Origin: Pelagihabitans sp963710535
GTDB lineage: Bacteria; Bacteroidota; Bacteroidia; Flavobacteriales; Flavobacteriaceae
Direction: 5' to 3'
Assembly: GCA_963710535.1 (NCBI GenBank)
Contig: CAVQAW010000003.1
Coordinates: forward strand, 62,001 to 126,000
Length of the DNA stretch: 64,000 nt
Shown here: positions 1 to 8,356 of the stretch, piece after piece
Layout of the letters: each line of letters starts with the position of its first letter
How positions within the stretch are numbered: position 1 is the stretch's first letter
The notes under the pieces: generated by a model
Databases searched by the model: none
The model's input: only the letters and a program-made list of their open reading frames with translations
Told to the model about the DNA's origin: nothing
Translations under genes and position numbers: made by a program

Positions 1-106
1 GGATGGCGATGGAAGCATTTTGGATGATGTTGCCGGCATGGTCATGGGTACCAGCAAAAAAAGAGGTGGGCTAGGCGGACTCCTTGGAGGCCTGTTCGGT
101 AAATAG
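1..106 (+). CDS. DUF937-like protein, C-terminal end only
   Basis: This is the last 34 codons of a gene that begins before the window; the reading frame starts at base 2 and ends with TAG at 104-106. The tail has an Asp-rich start (DGDGS, then LDDVAGMVMG) followed by Lys-Arg and a Gly/Leu-rich end (GGLGGLLGGLFGK). As I recall, flavobacterial DUF937 (YidB-like) proteins end this way. Their function is unknown. A clear terminator follows, so this gene closes its transcription unit. Confidence 0.6.
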   Translation, partial: DGDGSILDDVAGMVMGTSKKRGGLGGLLGGLFGK

Positions 107-126
107 ATGCCATTTTACAATAGTAA

Positions 127-156
127 ATGCCGATTTTTTTTAATCGGCATCTTTTG
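127..156 (+). terminator. Rho-independent terminator after the DUF937-like gene
   Basis: The arms ATGCCGATT (128-136) and AATCGGCAT (142-150) pair perfectly around a short T-rich loop and are followed by CTTTTG. It lies 21 bases after the stop of the partial first gene and before the start at 167. Confidence 0.75.
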
Positions 157-166
157 ACTTCAAAGC

Positions 167-625
167 ATGATTAAAGCCTTCTTCAAAGGATTTCTTTTAC
201 TTTCAATCGTTACGATGGTAGGCGCGAGTTGCAGCAATGCGAAAAGCGCGATCGCGACTGCTGAGCGTGAGACCCGATTTTTTAATCAAACGGAGGGCGA
301 TACGGTCGCGATTCGCAGTGACAAAACGGAATATGAAATCATCATCATTGAACCGGGATTCAATTATTGGTTGGCAAGTATCGCCCGTCCTGAGGGTTAC
401 TACGGCCAATCTTGGCTCGAAAACCGAAATCGTATCTACGTGCTGAACTGGAACCAGCGGGTCTTGCAACCCCAGGATTTTGATCCAGGATTATACGAAA
501 TGCAAATTAACTATGATGCCAATATCGACTATGGCTACGAATTGAATTATAAGCTATATAACTACTTTATCTATTTCCAAAGAAAATATAAGCAACAACT
601 GGGTCCTTTTGTGCCCCGTATATAA
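167..625 (+). CDS. DUF6146-like small lipoprotein
   Basis: A 152-residue protein with a lipoprotein-type signal (hydrophobic residues 8-20, then Ser-Cys near 21-22). The body is rich in Tyr, Asn and Trp, with the stretches EYEIIIIEPGFNYWL, RPEGYYGQ and, near the end, NYFIYFQRKY; it closes with VPRI. I recognise this as the flavobacterial family listed as DUF6146, function unknown. The next gene begins 30 bases downstream, and as I recall the two families often travel together. Family assignment is from memory of the pattern. Confidence 0.65.
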   Translation: MIKAFFKGFLLLSIVTMVGASCSNAKSAIATAERETRFFNQTEGDTVAIRSDKTEYEIIIIEPGFNYWLASIARPEGYYGQSWLENRNRIYVLNWNQRVLQPQDFDPGLYEMQINYDANIDYGYELNYKLYNYFIYFQRKYKQQLGPFVPRI

Positions 626-655
626 TATTTATCATTGATTAAATTAAAACAATTC

Positions 656-958
656 ATGGTCGGATTAAAAAAACGCTGGGGCGTCGAATCGAATTTTCAA
701 ATAGCGATCATCTTCTTGGTCTTTGCCATTACCGGTTCTGCAGCTGCAAAGTTGGCCTCACCGGTTACCGCATTTTTTGGTATAAATAGGGACACATCAA
801 ACATCTGGTTCTTCTGGACCGCAAGAATCCTGCTCATTTTCCCGATATATCAAATCCTTTTGGTCGCTTTTGGATGGCTTTTTGGGCAGTTCACTTTTTT
901 TTGGAATTTCGAGAAGAAGATGTTGCACAGAATGGGTCTTGGATTTCTCTTCAAATAA
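656..958 (+). CDS. DUF6787-like small membrane protein
   Basis: About 100 residues with two hydrophobic segments (around 14-30 and 46-73) and a basic, aromatic C-terminal tail with the motif FFWNFEKKM. I chose ATG at 656 (MVGLKKRWGV); the frame also opens with TTG at 635, which would add seven residues. TTG starts are uncommon in this group, but the extra MIKLKQF stretch would also suit the family. It resembles the small flavobacterial membrane family DUF6787. Function unknown; probably inner membrane and co-transcribed with the lipoprotein before it. Confidence 0.6.
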   Translation: MVGLKKRWGVESNFQIAIIFLVFAITGSAAAKLASPVTAFFGINRDTSNIWFFWTARILLIFPIYQILLVAFGWLFGQFTFFWNFEKKMLHRMGLGFLFK

Positions 959-998
959 TTTACATTTTCGTTAACATAAGAAGTCCCCAAGCTCTCAT

Positions 999-1006
999 TA
1001 GATTTG
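999..1006 (+). promoter_or_regulatory. Candidate Bacteroidota -7 element (TAGATTTG)
   Basis: TAGATTTG fits the TAnnTTTG consensus of Bacteroidota housekeeping promoters. It lies just before the ATG at 1011, so a transcript from it would have almost no leader. No convincing -33 TTTG is seen at the usual distance. It could serve the His/Cys-rich protein and TonB receptor unit. Confidence 0.3.
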
Positions 1007-1010
1007 TAAT

Positions 1011-1343
1011 ATGAGGCGAGTTTATCAAAAAATTATTGTTTCTACCTGTGCGATAGTCCTGGGGTTGTGCTTTTTGGCACCTTCCTTTCTTCGCCTTGCC
1101 CATATGCTTCATGAACATAGTGACTCAATTTGTCAACTGGAGGGCAGCGTTCACATCCATAAAACCAAAGTGGTATGCGAATTCCAAAAAATTAAGCTTA
1201 CCCCCAACTATTACCATCCCTTAAAATCGATTGCCATCTTCAACAATGCTGTTGTCAAAGCAAGACCCTTTCCATTTCTTCAGCACATTAAACCAAGTTT
1301 TGAGTCTTATTTCTCCCTTAGGGCACCCCCTTATAATTCATAA
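1011..1343 (+). CDS. Small exported His/Cys protein before a TonB receptor
   Basis: A 110-residue protein with one N-terminal hydrophobic segment (about 7-27) that could be a signal or anchor. The middle carries spaced metal-ligand residues: HMLHEH, then Cys, then HIH, then Cys (VVCEF). The rest is unremarkable. No named family is certain, but short His/Cys-bearing exported proteins of this shape recur next to metal-type TonB receptors in Bacteroidota. It lies 46 bases before the receptor gene in the same direction, so a shared transcript and a role in metal (Zn or Cu) handling are a reasonable inference. Confidence 0.55.
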   Translation: MRRVYQKIIVSTCAIVLGLCFLAPSFLRLAHMLHEHSDSICQLEGSVHIHKTKVVCEFQKIKLTPNYYHPLKSIAIFNNAVVKARPFPFLQHIKPSFESYFSLRAPPYNS

Positions 1344-1389
1344 CTTTTTGACATCCTTTTTAACGTAAAAAATTCATTTTAAATAAGTT

Positions 1390-3615
1390 ATGAAAAATAT
1401 TCTATTGATATTCTTTTTGGTCAATTTATCTATGACAATGCAGGCGCAGAATGCGGTTTCAGGCACAGTGAAAGACGCTTCCAACAGTATGCCCCTTGAA
1501 GGGGTGGAGGTCTATTTTCCCCAACTTGAAAAAGGTAGTGTCACCGATAGCAGCGGCAACTTCAAACTGAACAACCTCCCCAAAGGCAATTATAAACTGC
1601 TGGCTTCCTATATCGGGTACGAAACCTTTTCCAAGACCCTGTTATTGGAAGCAGGTGCGAACAAGATCGATATTGTCCTCTCGCCATCTGCCATAGAAAT
1701 GGAAGAGGTGATCGTTTCGACCCCCTTCCATAAACTACAACGTGAAAATGTAATGAAAGTTGAGCGCGCGAACATTTCGGAACTGAGAGCAAGCGGGGCC
1801 GTTACCCTATCTGACGGCCTCACCAATATTCCAGGGGTAGAAAGCGTTACCACAGGTATGGGCATAGGCAAACCCGTGATCAGGGGCCTAAGTTCGAACC
1901 GTGTAGTGGTATATACCCAAGGGGTACGCTTGGAAAACCAGCAATTTGGGGACGAGCACGGATTGGGCATCAGCGATGCCGGTATCGAGAGTGTCGAGGT
2001 CATCAAAGGACCTTCCTCCCTGCTATATGGTTCAGATGCCATGGGGGGCGTACTCTATCTGAACCCAGAAAAATTTGCGCCCTCGAATACCACTCTTGGT
2101 GACCTTAATCTTAATTATTTTTCCAATACCATAGGTCTGAACGGAAATGCCGGACTTCAGACGTCGGGCGAGAAATTTAAATTTTTGATACGGGGCAGTG
2201 CGGCATCCCATGCCGACTATAAAACCGGCGAAGGCGATCGGGTTACCAATACACGGTTTGGTGAATATGACCTCAAGACAGGGATAGCCTACCAACTTTC
2301 AAACTTTAAAACGGAGCTCAGGTACAATTATAATGACCTGAAACTCGGAATACCGGAAGAAATCGGGGCTCAGGAAAAAGATCGAACCCCGGTTGCCCCC
2401 TATCAGGAAATCGAAAACCACATCCTAAGTACCAAAACGAATATTTTCTTTAAAAATTCAAGTTTGCAGGCGATTTTTGGTTATACCTTCAATAACAGAA
2501 AGGAGTTTGAAGAAGAAGACCTTGCCGTGGTCACCGCCCTTGACATGGAATTGAAGACCCTGAGTTATAACGTGCAATACAATCTCCCCAAATTAGGGGA
2601 ATTGGAGACCATTTTTGGGGTACAGGGCATGCACCAAAACAATGCCAATTTTGGGGAGGAAATATTGATACCGGATGCCGTTACCAACGACATTGGTTTC
2701 TTGGGCACTTCGCACTTGCATTTTAAGAATGGGCACGACTTGCAATTGGGGCTCCGATTCGATCGAAGGGCCATTCAAGGAGAAGCCAATGGCAACCCAA
2801 ACGAAATGGACTATATTGCCCCTTTGGATCGCAGCTTTAACAGTTTTAATTCCGCCATTGGATACAAATGGGATTTTCTGAAGAATTTTTTGGGGCGTAT
2901 TAACCTTGCATCCGGGTTCAGGGCCCCCAATTTGGCAGAACTCACCTCAAACGGGGTTCATGAAGGCACCAATAGATATGAAGTAGGAAATCCCGACCTC
3001 AAGAGGGAGCGAAACATACAAACCGATCTGTCCCTTGAATATAACAACAAGCATATAGAGCTTTATGTCAATGGTTTTTACAATAGCATCCAAGACTATA
3101 TTTTTATTGAACCCAATGGGGAATTTGTCGGTGCCGACGCGGTTTTTTTGTACACCCAACAAGATGCCAATCTATATGGAGGTGAAATAGGGGTTCACCT
3201 TCACCCCCACCCGTTGGATTGGTTGCATATGGAGAGCAGCTTCGAAACGGTTACCGGAAAAACCAAAAGTGGAGATTTTCTACCCCTGATTCCCGCAAAC
3301 CGATGGACCAATACTTTCAGGGTTGAATTCTCGAAGCCACAGAAAACATTAAAGAACAGTTATTTGTTCGTCACGCTCCAGTCTTTCTTTCGCCAAAATA
3401 ATACCAGCTTTTTTGAAACGGCCACTGCAGGTTATAATTTGCTGAATATGGGTCTTGGTGGTCGACTGCTGCTCGGAAAACAGCCGCTTGAGTTTCGGAT
3501 AAGTGCCAATAACATCCTTGATAAAACCTATATCTCACATTTGTCGAGGCTCAAGATAGATGGCATTCCAAATATCGGCAGAAATATCAGTTTGGGCCTG
3601 AGCTTACCGATATAA
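1390..3615 (+). CDS. TonB-dependent outer membrane receptor, probably metal uptake
   Basis: A 741-residue receptor. Order of parts: signal peptide (1-20, ending AQN), a carboxypeptidase-regulatory-like beta domain (about 22-110), the plug (about 110-225, with PVIRGLSSNRVVVY and GPSSLLYGSDAMGG), then a 22-strand type barrel ending in the aromatic-rich region typical of outer membrane proteins. The plug segment GVRLENQQFGDEHG and the barrel segment HLHPHPLDWLHMESS resemble ZnuD-like zinc/copper receptors. No SusD gene follows, so it is not a classic glycan SusCD pair. The His/Cys-rich protein just upstream supports metal uptake. Substrate is inferred. Confidence 0.85.
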   Translation: MKNILLIFFLVNLSMTMQAQNAVSGTVKDASNSMPLEGVEVYFPQLEKGSVTDSSGNFKLNNLPKGNYKLLASYIGYETFSKTLLLEAGANKIDIVLSPSAIEMEEVIVSTPFHKLQRENVMKVERANISELRASGAVTLSDGLTNIPGVESVTTGMGIGKPVIRGLSSNRVVVYTQGVRLENQQFGDEHGLGISDAGIESVEVIKGPSSLLYGSDAMGGVLYLNPEKFAPSNTTLGDLNLNYFSNTIGLNGNAGLQTSGEKFKFLIRGSAASHADYKTGEGDRVTNTRFGEYDLKTGIAYQLSNFKTELRYNYNDLKLGIPEEIGAQEKDRTPVAPYQEIENHILSTKTNIFFKNSSLQAIFGYTFNNRKEFEEEDLAVVTALDMELKTLSYNVQYNLPKLGELETIFGVQGMHQNNANFGEEILIPDAVTNDIGFLGTSHLHFKNGHDLQLGLRFDRRAIQGEANGNPNEMDYIAPLDRSFNSFNSAIGYKWDFLKNFLGRINLASGFRAPNLAELTSNGVHEGTNRYEVGNPDLKRERNIQTDLSLEYNNKHIELYVNGFYNSIQDYIFIEPNGEFVGADAVFLYTQQDANLYGGEIGVHLHPHPLDWLHMESSFETVTGKTKSGDFLPLIPANRWTNTFRVEFSKPQKTLKNSYLFVTLQSFFRQNNTSFFETATAGYNLLNMGLGGRLLLGKQPLEFRISANNILDKTYISHLSRLKIDGIPNIGRNISLGLSLPI

Positions 3616-3698
3616 AATGGTTCTTGGGAAGTTAGCCGTGAATAAAATTCTTAATTCAAAAAGGAAACAGGTCCTATCTTGTCAAGCCAATTGGCATC

Positions 3699-4583
3699 TT
3701 AGGATCCGTTTGCCTTTGATTTGCCAAAACCATATCTGATTTGGCCCCAAAAGGTTTTGGGCACCGTAGCATCTCCCGGAAACCCGAGCGGAATGGTGCC
3801 ACTTGCTTCGGGAATATAGTTGGTCTTAAAAAGATAATCCCATAAACTCAGGCTTATCCCAAAATTGACCCCGTATTTTCCTTCGGGCAAGTCATGGGCA
3901 TGGTGGTAGAGGTGCATGACCGGATTGTTCAACAGATATTTGAATGGACCCCAAGTGATTTTGATGTTCGAATGGTTGAAATGCCCTATGGCGATGGCGG
4001 CAAAATGGACAATATACGCCTGTTCGGGCTCAAATCCGCCCAATAGCATCACCCCCATGGTTTTCAGGGGCTTGTAAAGGATATTTTCCATCCAATGATA
4101 ACGGAGGTGGGCCGCAAAACCCATTTCCTTTACACTGTGGTGAATTTTATGAAATTGCCACAAAAAACTATATTTATGGAGTAAAATATGGGTGAACCAC
4201 TGCACAAAATCGAGCACGATAAAAAAGACCACCAATTGCGCCCATAACGGCATTGATTGTAAGGGCAGCACGGCCAGGCTTTTAGCAGTCAATCCGAACT
4301 CCAAAAACAAAAGTTCCAATATTTTGTAAAACCCACTGATCACAATGGAAAAAACGAAGAAGTTGAAAAACATATAGAAACCGTCAAGCCAGAAATCCTT
4401 TCTGAAAACAGCTTGACTCTTGCGCCATGGGAACAGGATTTCCAACATCCAGACCAAGAGTGAAATGAGCACCAAACCCCAAAAATAATTCGTATACCAA
4501 GGCACTTCGAAACAAATCGATTTCCAAGTCCAGGAAACGTTTCCTAGAAATGCATCGACAAAGGCTTTCCAATAGGCTTCCAT
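3699..4583 (-). CDS. Sterol desaturase / fatty acid hydroxylase family membrane protein
   Basis: A 294-residue integral membrane di-iron enzyme. Four hydrophobic stretches (about 32-52, 68-88, 112-130, 175-200) surround histidine clusters: HILLH (132-136), HKIHH (145-149), HFNH (201-204) and HLYHHAHD (224-231), the ligands expected in this superfamily. The family hydroxylates or desaturates lipids using O2; the substrate here is unknown. It is the third gene of a minus-strand unit, 10 bases after the cytochrome c gene of the sulfite dehydrogenase pair, so the three are likely co-transcribed. The link between lipid hydroxylation and sulfite oxidation is unexplained. Confidence 0.82.
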   Translation of the reverse strand: MEAYWKAFVDAFLGNVSWTWKSICFEVPWYTNYFWGLVLISLLVWMLEILFPWRKSQAVFRKDFWLDGFYMFFNFFVFSIVISGFYKILELLFLEFGLTAKSLAVLPLQSMPLWAQLVVFFIVLDFVQWFTHILLHKYSFLWQFHKIHHSVKEMGFAAHLRYHWMENILYKPLKTMGVMLLGGFEPEQAYIVHFAAIAIGHFNHSNIKITWGPFKYLLNNPVMHLYHHAHDLPEGKYGVNFGISLSLWDYLFKTNYIPEASGTIPLGFPGDATVPKTFWGQIRYGFGKSKANGS

Positions 4584-4593
4584 TTGAAATTCT

Positions 4594-5061
4594 CTAATTC
4601 TTTAATTCGTACCATTCCACATTGTCGAGATTTTCCCGCCTTCCCTTTTTACCCGGTGGATAGTTGGTCACCAAATAATTAACGATAATCTCCTCATTCG
4701 GGCCCAAATCCCATAAATTCTGTGTCTTTTGCATCCATCGGATGGTGGCTATCCACCGCTCCCTGTCCATCCTGTTTTGGGTCACCAGTTTGGCGGAATG
4801 GCAGGTAGTACAGTTATTTATGGTTTCGGTAAGCCCTACCCCTGCTTTGAGTCCGGTGCGCAAATGAATTCCGTTTTCAATTCGATCAACATCATTTATT
4901 GGGGTTTCGATATAGCTGTCTCCTTGTTCGGTATCCCATTTTAAGTCGTTCCCATATTTATAGAACATGACCACGGAAACGATCAAGGCACCGATACATA
5001 TAACGATCAAAAACCGATATGCGTCCCGCGACCATTGCCAAAATTTTTTCTGTGGAGCCAT
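4594..5061 (-). CDS. Membrane-anchored monohaem cytochrome c, sulfite dehydrogenase subunit
   Basis: A 155-residue protein with an N-terminal membrane segment (about 17-33) and one haem-binding motif, CTTCH at 84-88. Met98 or Met110 could be the distal haem ligand. The C-terminal part, with WDLGPNEE and NYPPGKKGRR, matches small cytochromes that pair with bacterial sulfite dehydrogenases (SorB-like). It starts 3 bases after the Mo enzyme gene, so they are almost certainly translated from one message. Inferred role: accept electrons from sulfite oxidation in the periplasm and pass them to the respiratory chain. Confidence 0.82.
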   Translation of the reverse strand: MAPQKKFWQWSRDAYRFLIVICIGALIVSVVMFYKYGNDLKWDTEQGDSYIETPINDVDRIENGIHLRTGLKAGVGLTETINNCTTCHSAKLVTQNRMDRERWIATIRWMQKTQNLWDLGPNEEIIVNYLVTNYPPGKKGRRENLDNVEWYELKN

Positions 5062-5064
5062 AAG

Positions 5065-6285
5065 CTATGTGATTTTAACGGCAATGCGATGACAGGCATT
5101 GTTCAAATAGCCTTTTGGATTCCATCCCGGCAATATCATCGGTTGGGACACCCCGTTCGCATCGGTTGCTTTGGCCCAAACCTCGTAATACCCCTTTTTT
5201 GGAAAAGAAATATTGGCAGAAAACCGTTGCCAAGCGAGCCTGTTGCTCGGTTTTTGCAAGGAACATGGCTTCCAGGTTGCCCCAAAATCGATCGAATATT
5301 CCATCTTGCCCACCTCCAATTCCCCGGCCCAGGCATGGCCTCCGATGTCCAAGGTTTTTCCCATGGCCAACATAGCACCTGATTTGGGATGGGTAATCAA
5401 AGATTTTACGGGCATTGATTCTATGATGCACATGTCTTCATCGGGTATCGCTTCTCCTGGGGCAATGGGTTCACATGGCATTCTGTAAGAACTGCCCTCC
5501 ATTTTTTCGCCATCATGAACCTTGTTCCGTACGCTGATCCGGGTCAACCATTTACCCGAAACGGAGGCCGGCCAACCTCCGGCTACCAAACGCAAAGGGT
5601 GGCCATGTATGAGGGGTATGTCCTTGCCGTTCATCTGAAATGCGATCAGCGTTTCGTCCTGTAGTGCCTTGCTGATCGGAACGCCCCTAGAAATCGGCTC
5701 TTTTCCCGGTGCTCTTGTGAGGTGCAAATCGGCCGCATGGTAACCGACATAAACGGCATCGGCTCTTATGCCAACATCCTCCAATACGTCTCGAAGTCGA
5801 ACCCCGGTCCATTCGGCACAGGATACCGCGCCTATGCTCCATTGGTTCCCCTGCGCGGGAGGATCGAATTCACTTCTACCATTGCCACCGCATTCCAAGG
5901 TAAGCTGATAACTATACGATTTAAATTTTGATTTTAATTCAGTTAGCGAATAACTCTTTTGCTGTTTCACCGATTCCCCATCGAAGGTCAACCGCCAGGT
6001 CGACAAATCGATTTGTTCGGGGACAATTCCGTTATTGCGAATGAACATGTATTTGTTAGGGGTGATATTATCGTCCAACAAATGCGCCCTAGCTTCCATA
6101 TTCCATGGTTTGTCGTTCAGCAAAACCATTTCGGGGTCTTTGTCGAACAAGTCAAAAGGATCGGGATCTTGTAAGCCCAGAGGCACATAGCCTAGGGCCA
6201 TTTTCGCGCCAAACACAATATCTGTTCCGATAAGTCCGGCAAAAGTGGCCAAAGCCGACCGCTCTACAAACTTTCTTCTATTCAT
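5065..6285 (-). CDS. Sulfite oxidase family molybdopterin enzyme, Tat-exported
   Basis: A 406-residue molybdenum enzyme. The N-terminus has a twin-arginine signal (RRKFV at 3-7, hydrophobic 11-30). The Mo-binding oxidoreductase domain spans about 65-260 and contains the invariant cysteine in ECGGNGR (Cys132), the dithiolene sulfur ligand position. The C-terminal part (about 285-400) is the Mo-co dimerisation domain with its GYYEVWAKATD end. It catalyses sulfite to sulfate (or a related oxo-transfer) in the periplasm. The cytochrome c gene directly downstream is its expected electron acceptor, as in SorAB systems. Sulfite could arise from taurine, cysteine or sulfonate breakdown; no such genes are nearby. 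Confidence 0.85.
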   Translation of the reverse strand: MNRRKFVERSALATFAGLIGTDIVFGAKMALGYVPLGLQDPDPFDLFDKDPEMVLLNDKPWNMEARAHLLDDNITPNKYMFIRNNGIVPEQIDLSTWRLTFDGESVKQQKSYSLTELKSKFKSYSYQLTLECGGNGRSEFDPPAQGNQWSIGAVSCAEWTGVRLRDVLEDVGIRADAVYVGYHAADLHLTRAPGKEPISRGVPISKALQDETLIAFQMNGKDIPLIHGHPLRLVAGGWPASVSGKWLTRISVRNKVHDGEKMEGSSYRMPCEPIAPGEAIPDEDMCIIESMPVKSLITHPKSGAMLAMGKTLDIGGHAWAGELEVGKMEYSIDFGATWKPCSLQKPSNRLAWQRFSANISFPKKGYYEVWAKATDANGVSQPMILPGWNPKGYLNNACHRIAVKIT

Positions 6286-6395
6286 CTGGGGTTAAGGAGT
6301 TACGGTTTGGTAAAGTTAGGGTTTTTTATAGATTATTTACGGTAACTTTGGTTACACAGGAAAGTGGAAATTGGTGGTAAAGCGTTGTCGATTTA

Positions 6396-6698
6396 TTATT
6401 CTATGCCAATGATTTCGGAGGCTTGGGTTTTTTTGAAGACGTAGGTATACAACCACATCAAGGTAAAGGTGGGAACTACATCCAAACCGGGTATGATTTC
6501 CTCTATGAACGTAACGATTCCTGCGGCTTGGCCTATTTTTCCCTTGTACATCGTGCTGATCAACCATCCGGCGATCGGGGCCCACACCACATCCGAGAAT
6601 TCTCCTATGAAGGGCAGGGCGAACGAAAGCATTCCAATGGCATCGAAGAGCAGGCCAAGGAACAGCTTTTTATACTTTTGATCTTTTGAATTCGGCAT
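6396..6698 (-). CDS. Small hypothetical membrane protein
   Basis: A 100-residue protein with a basic N-terminus (KDQKYKK) and three hydrophobic segments (about 12-30, 38-50, 58-88). Conserved-looking features are GEFSDVVWAPIAGW and PTFTLMWLY. I recognise it only as a type of small flavobacterial membrane protein without known function. It is alone, reading toward the sulfite dehydrogenase genes' upstream region, and is separated from folE by about 130 bases in which I see nothing. Confidence 0.6.
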   Translation of the reverse strand: MPNSKDQKYKKLFLGLLFDAIGMLSFALPFIGEFSDVVWAPIAGWLISTMYKGKIGQAAGIVTFIEEIIPGLDVVPTFTLMWLYTYVFKKTQASEIIGIE

Positions 6699-6832
6699 TT
6701 CTAAAACTAATCGTTTTACCTTTAAATTGCAATAAAGGTGCCAAAAATTGAAGCATGTCGATTTTACTTAACAAGGAGCTGCTGCTATATTTCAGAAAAA
6801 ACCAAGCGTCAGCTTTTAATAGGATGCTTCGC

Positions 6833-7432
6833 TCATGACAAATCGGAAGACACCAGTTTCAAAAATTCGTTACGGGTCTCAATTTTTTGGAATTGTCCTC
6901 GAAATCCGGAAGTGGTGGTCACCGAGTTCTGTTTTTGAACCCCGCGCATCATCATGCACATGTGCGAAGCTTCGATAACAACGGCTACGCCCTTTGGCTT
7001 TAACGTATTATTGATGCATTCCAATATGTCATGGGTAAGACGTTCCTGTACCTGTAACCGCCTTGCAAAAACATCCACGACCCGTGGAATTTTGCTCAGG
7101 CCAACGATATAACCATTTGGGATATAGGCGATATGGGCCTTCCCGAAAAATGGTAACATGTGGTGCTCGCACAACGAATACAGTTCGATGCTTTTGATAA
7201 TGACCATATCATCATAGTCTTCCTTGAACATGGCGCCCCTTAATATTTTTTCGGCATCCTGTTTGTACCCCTGGGTCAAATACAGCATGGCTTTGGCAGC
7301 CCGTTCAGGGGTTTTCAAAAGACCTTCGCGATATACATCCTCGCCGATTTCATCAATGATTCTCGAAAATCCGTTCTTGACGTCATTCGTTACATCGATG
7401 TTATAATCTTCTAAATTTTGATATGGTGCCAT
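6833..7432 (-). CDS. folE: GTP cyclohydrolase I
   Basis: A 199-residue enzyme of normal family length. It converts GTP to dihydroneopterin triphosphate, the first step of tetrahydrofolate or biopterin synthesis. Visible signatures are TPERAAKAM (41-49), the zinc and catalytic segment CEHHMLPFFGKAH (Cys88, His90, His91) and HMCMMMRGV with the second zinc cysteine at 159. It forms a homodecamer in the cytoplasm. The gene stands alone on the minus strand, divergent from the lolD-like gene across a 199-base spacer. Confidence 0.95.
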   Translation of the reverse strand: MAPYQNLEDYNIDVTNDVKNGFSRIIDEIGEDVYREGLLKTPERAAKAMLYLTQGYKQDAEKILRGAMFKEDYDDMVIIKSIELYSLCEHHMLPFFGKAHIAYIPNGYIVGLSKIPRVVDVFARRLQVQERLTHDILECINNTLKPKGVAVVIEASHMCMMMRGVQKQNSVTTTSGFRGQFQKIETRNEFLKLVSSDLS

Positions 7433-7582
7433 GAAATGTACGATTGAATTTATTTCTGTTCACTAATTAAATGTAAAGATCAAACAAATTCTCGGATTCT
7501 TTAATCTTTAATTTGAATTTAACCTTTAATTGTGAATCAGCCCCGGTACCAATCCAAGGGGATTAAGTTCAAAGAGGCTATT

Positions 7583-7613
7583 TTTGTCATGTCTGTTCTA
7601 ATCCGTACTTTCG
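7583..7613 (+). promoter_or_regulatory. Promoter for the lolD-like gene (TTTG-N19-TACTTTCG)
   Basis: A -33 TTTG at 7583-7586 is followed after 19 bases by TACTTTCG at 7606-7613, one mismatch from TAnnTTTG. The spacing is the standard one for Bacteroidota promoters. It lies 19 bases before the ATG at 7632. Confidence 0.55.
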
Positions 7614-7631
7614 AACGGCAAAATCGAGCAC

Positions 7632-8330
7632 ATGATCAAAGCGACGAACATCCAGAAATCCTATGGAAACCTGCAGGTCCTTAAAGGGGTGAACCTTCAT
7701 ATCGAAAAAGGGGAAATCGTATCGATAGTTGGGGCTTCAGGGGCTGGAAAAACCACTTTGTTGCAGATATTGGGTACCTTGGATGTGCAATCGAACAAAA
7801 GCGGGAGTACGTTATTGATCAAAGATATCGAGGTCAGCAATCTCAACGATCGGGAAATGGCCAGGTTCAGGAACCAACATATTGGCTTTATATTTCAATT
7901 TCACCAACTATTACCAGAGTTCAACGCCCTGGAAAATGTATGCATCCCTGCTTTTATCAAGGGCACCCCCAAAGCTATGGCGGAGAAAAAGGCTTCCGAA
8001 TTGTTGCATTTTTTGGGACTTGCCGATAGAATGCACCATAAGCCCAATGAATTGTCGGGCGGGGAACAACAACGCGTTGCCGTCGCAAGGGCTTTGGTGA
8101 ACAATCCCGCAGTTATTTTTGCAGATGAGCCCAGCGGTAATCTCGACTCGGAAAGCGCTGATAAATTGCACCACCTATTTTTTGACCTTCGCGACGAGTT
8201 TGGACAAACCTTTGTTATCGTTACGCACAATGAACAATTGGCCGATATGGCGGATAGGAAGTTGACCATGGTCGACGGCCGCATTACCTACGAAGCAAAT
8301 AGACCCGAAGCTAAGGCCTCAAAGCCATGA
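7632..8330 (+). CDS. lolD: ABC transporter ATP-binding protein, LolD-like
   Basis: A 232-residue ATPase subunit of the MacB/LolD class. Walker A is GASGAGKTT (34-42), the Q-loop follows in FIFQFHQLLPEF, the signature is LSGGEQQRVAVARAL, and Walker B ends in FADEPSGNLD; a switch histidine sits in VTHNEQ. The GNLD variant after Walker B and the FHQLLPEF loop are typical of the lipoprotein-releasing LolCDE ATPase. No permease partner lies next to it, so LolC/E would be encoded elsewhere, as I would expect in flavobacteria. The assignment to LolD rather than another MacB-type ATPase is moderately firm. Confidence 0.8.
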   Translation: MIKATNIQKSYGNLQVLKGVNLHIEKGEIVSIVGASGAGKTTLLQILGTLDVQSNKSGSTLLIKDIEVSNLNDREMARFRNQHIGFIFQFHQLLPEFNALENVCIPAFIKGTPKAMAEKKASELLHFLGLADRMHHKPNELSGGEQQRVAVARALVNNPAVIFADEPSGNLDSESADKLHHLFFDLRDEFGQTFVIVTHNEQLADMADRKLTMVDGRITYEANRPEAKASKP

Positions 8331-8356
8331 CCAGGCACTTGAAACAATAAAAGAGC

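Noticed and set aside
1390..3615. TonB receptor as a SusC of a polysaccharide utilisation locus
   Set aside because: No SusD-like gene or glycan enzymes follow, and the plug and barrel segments look like metal receptors.
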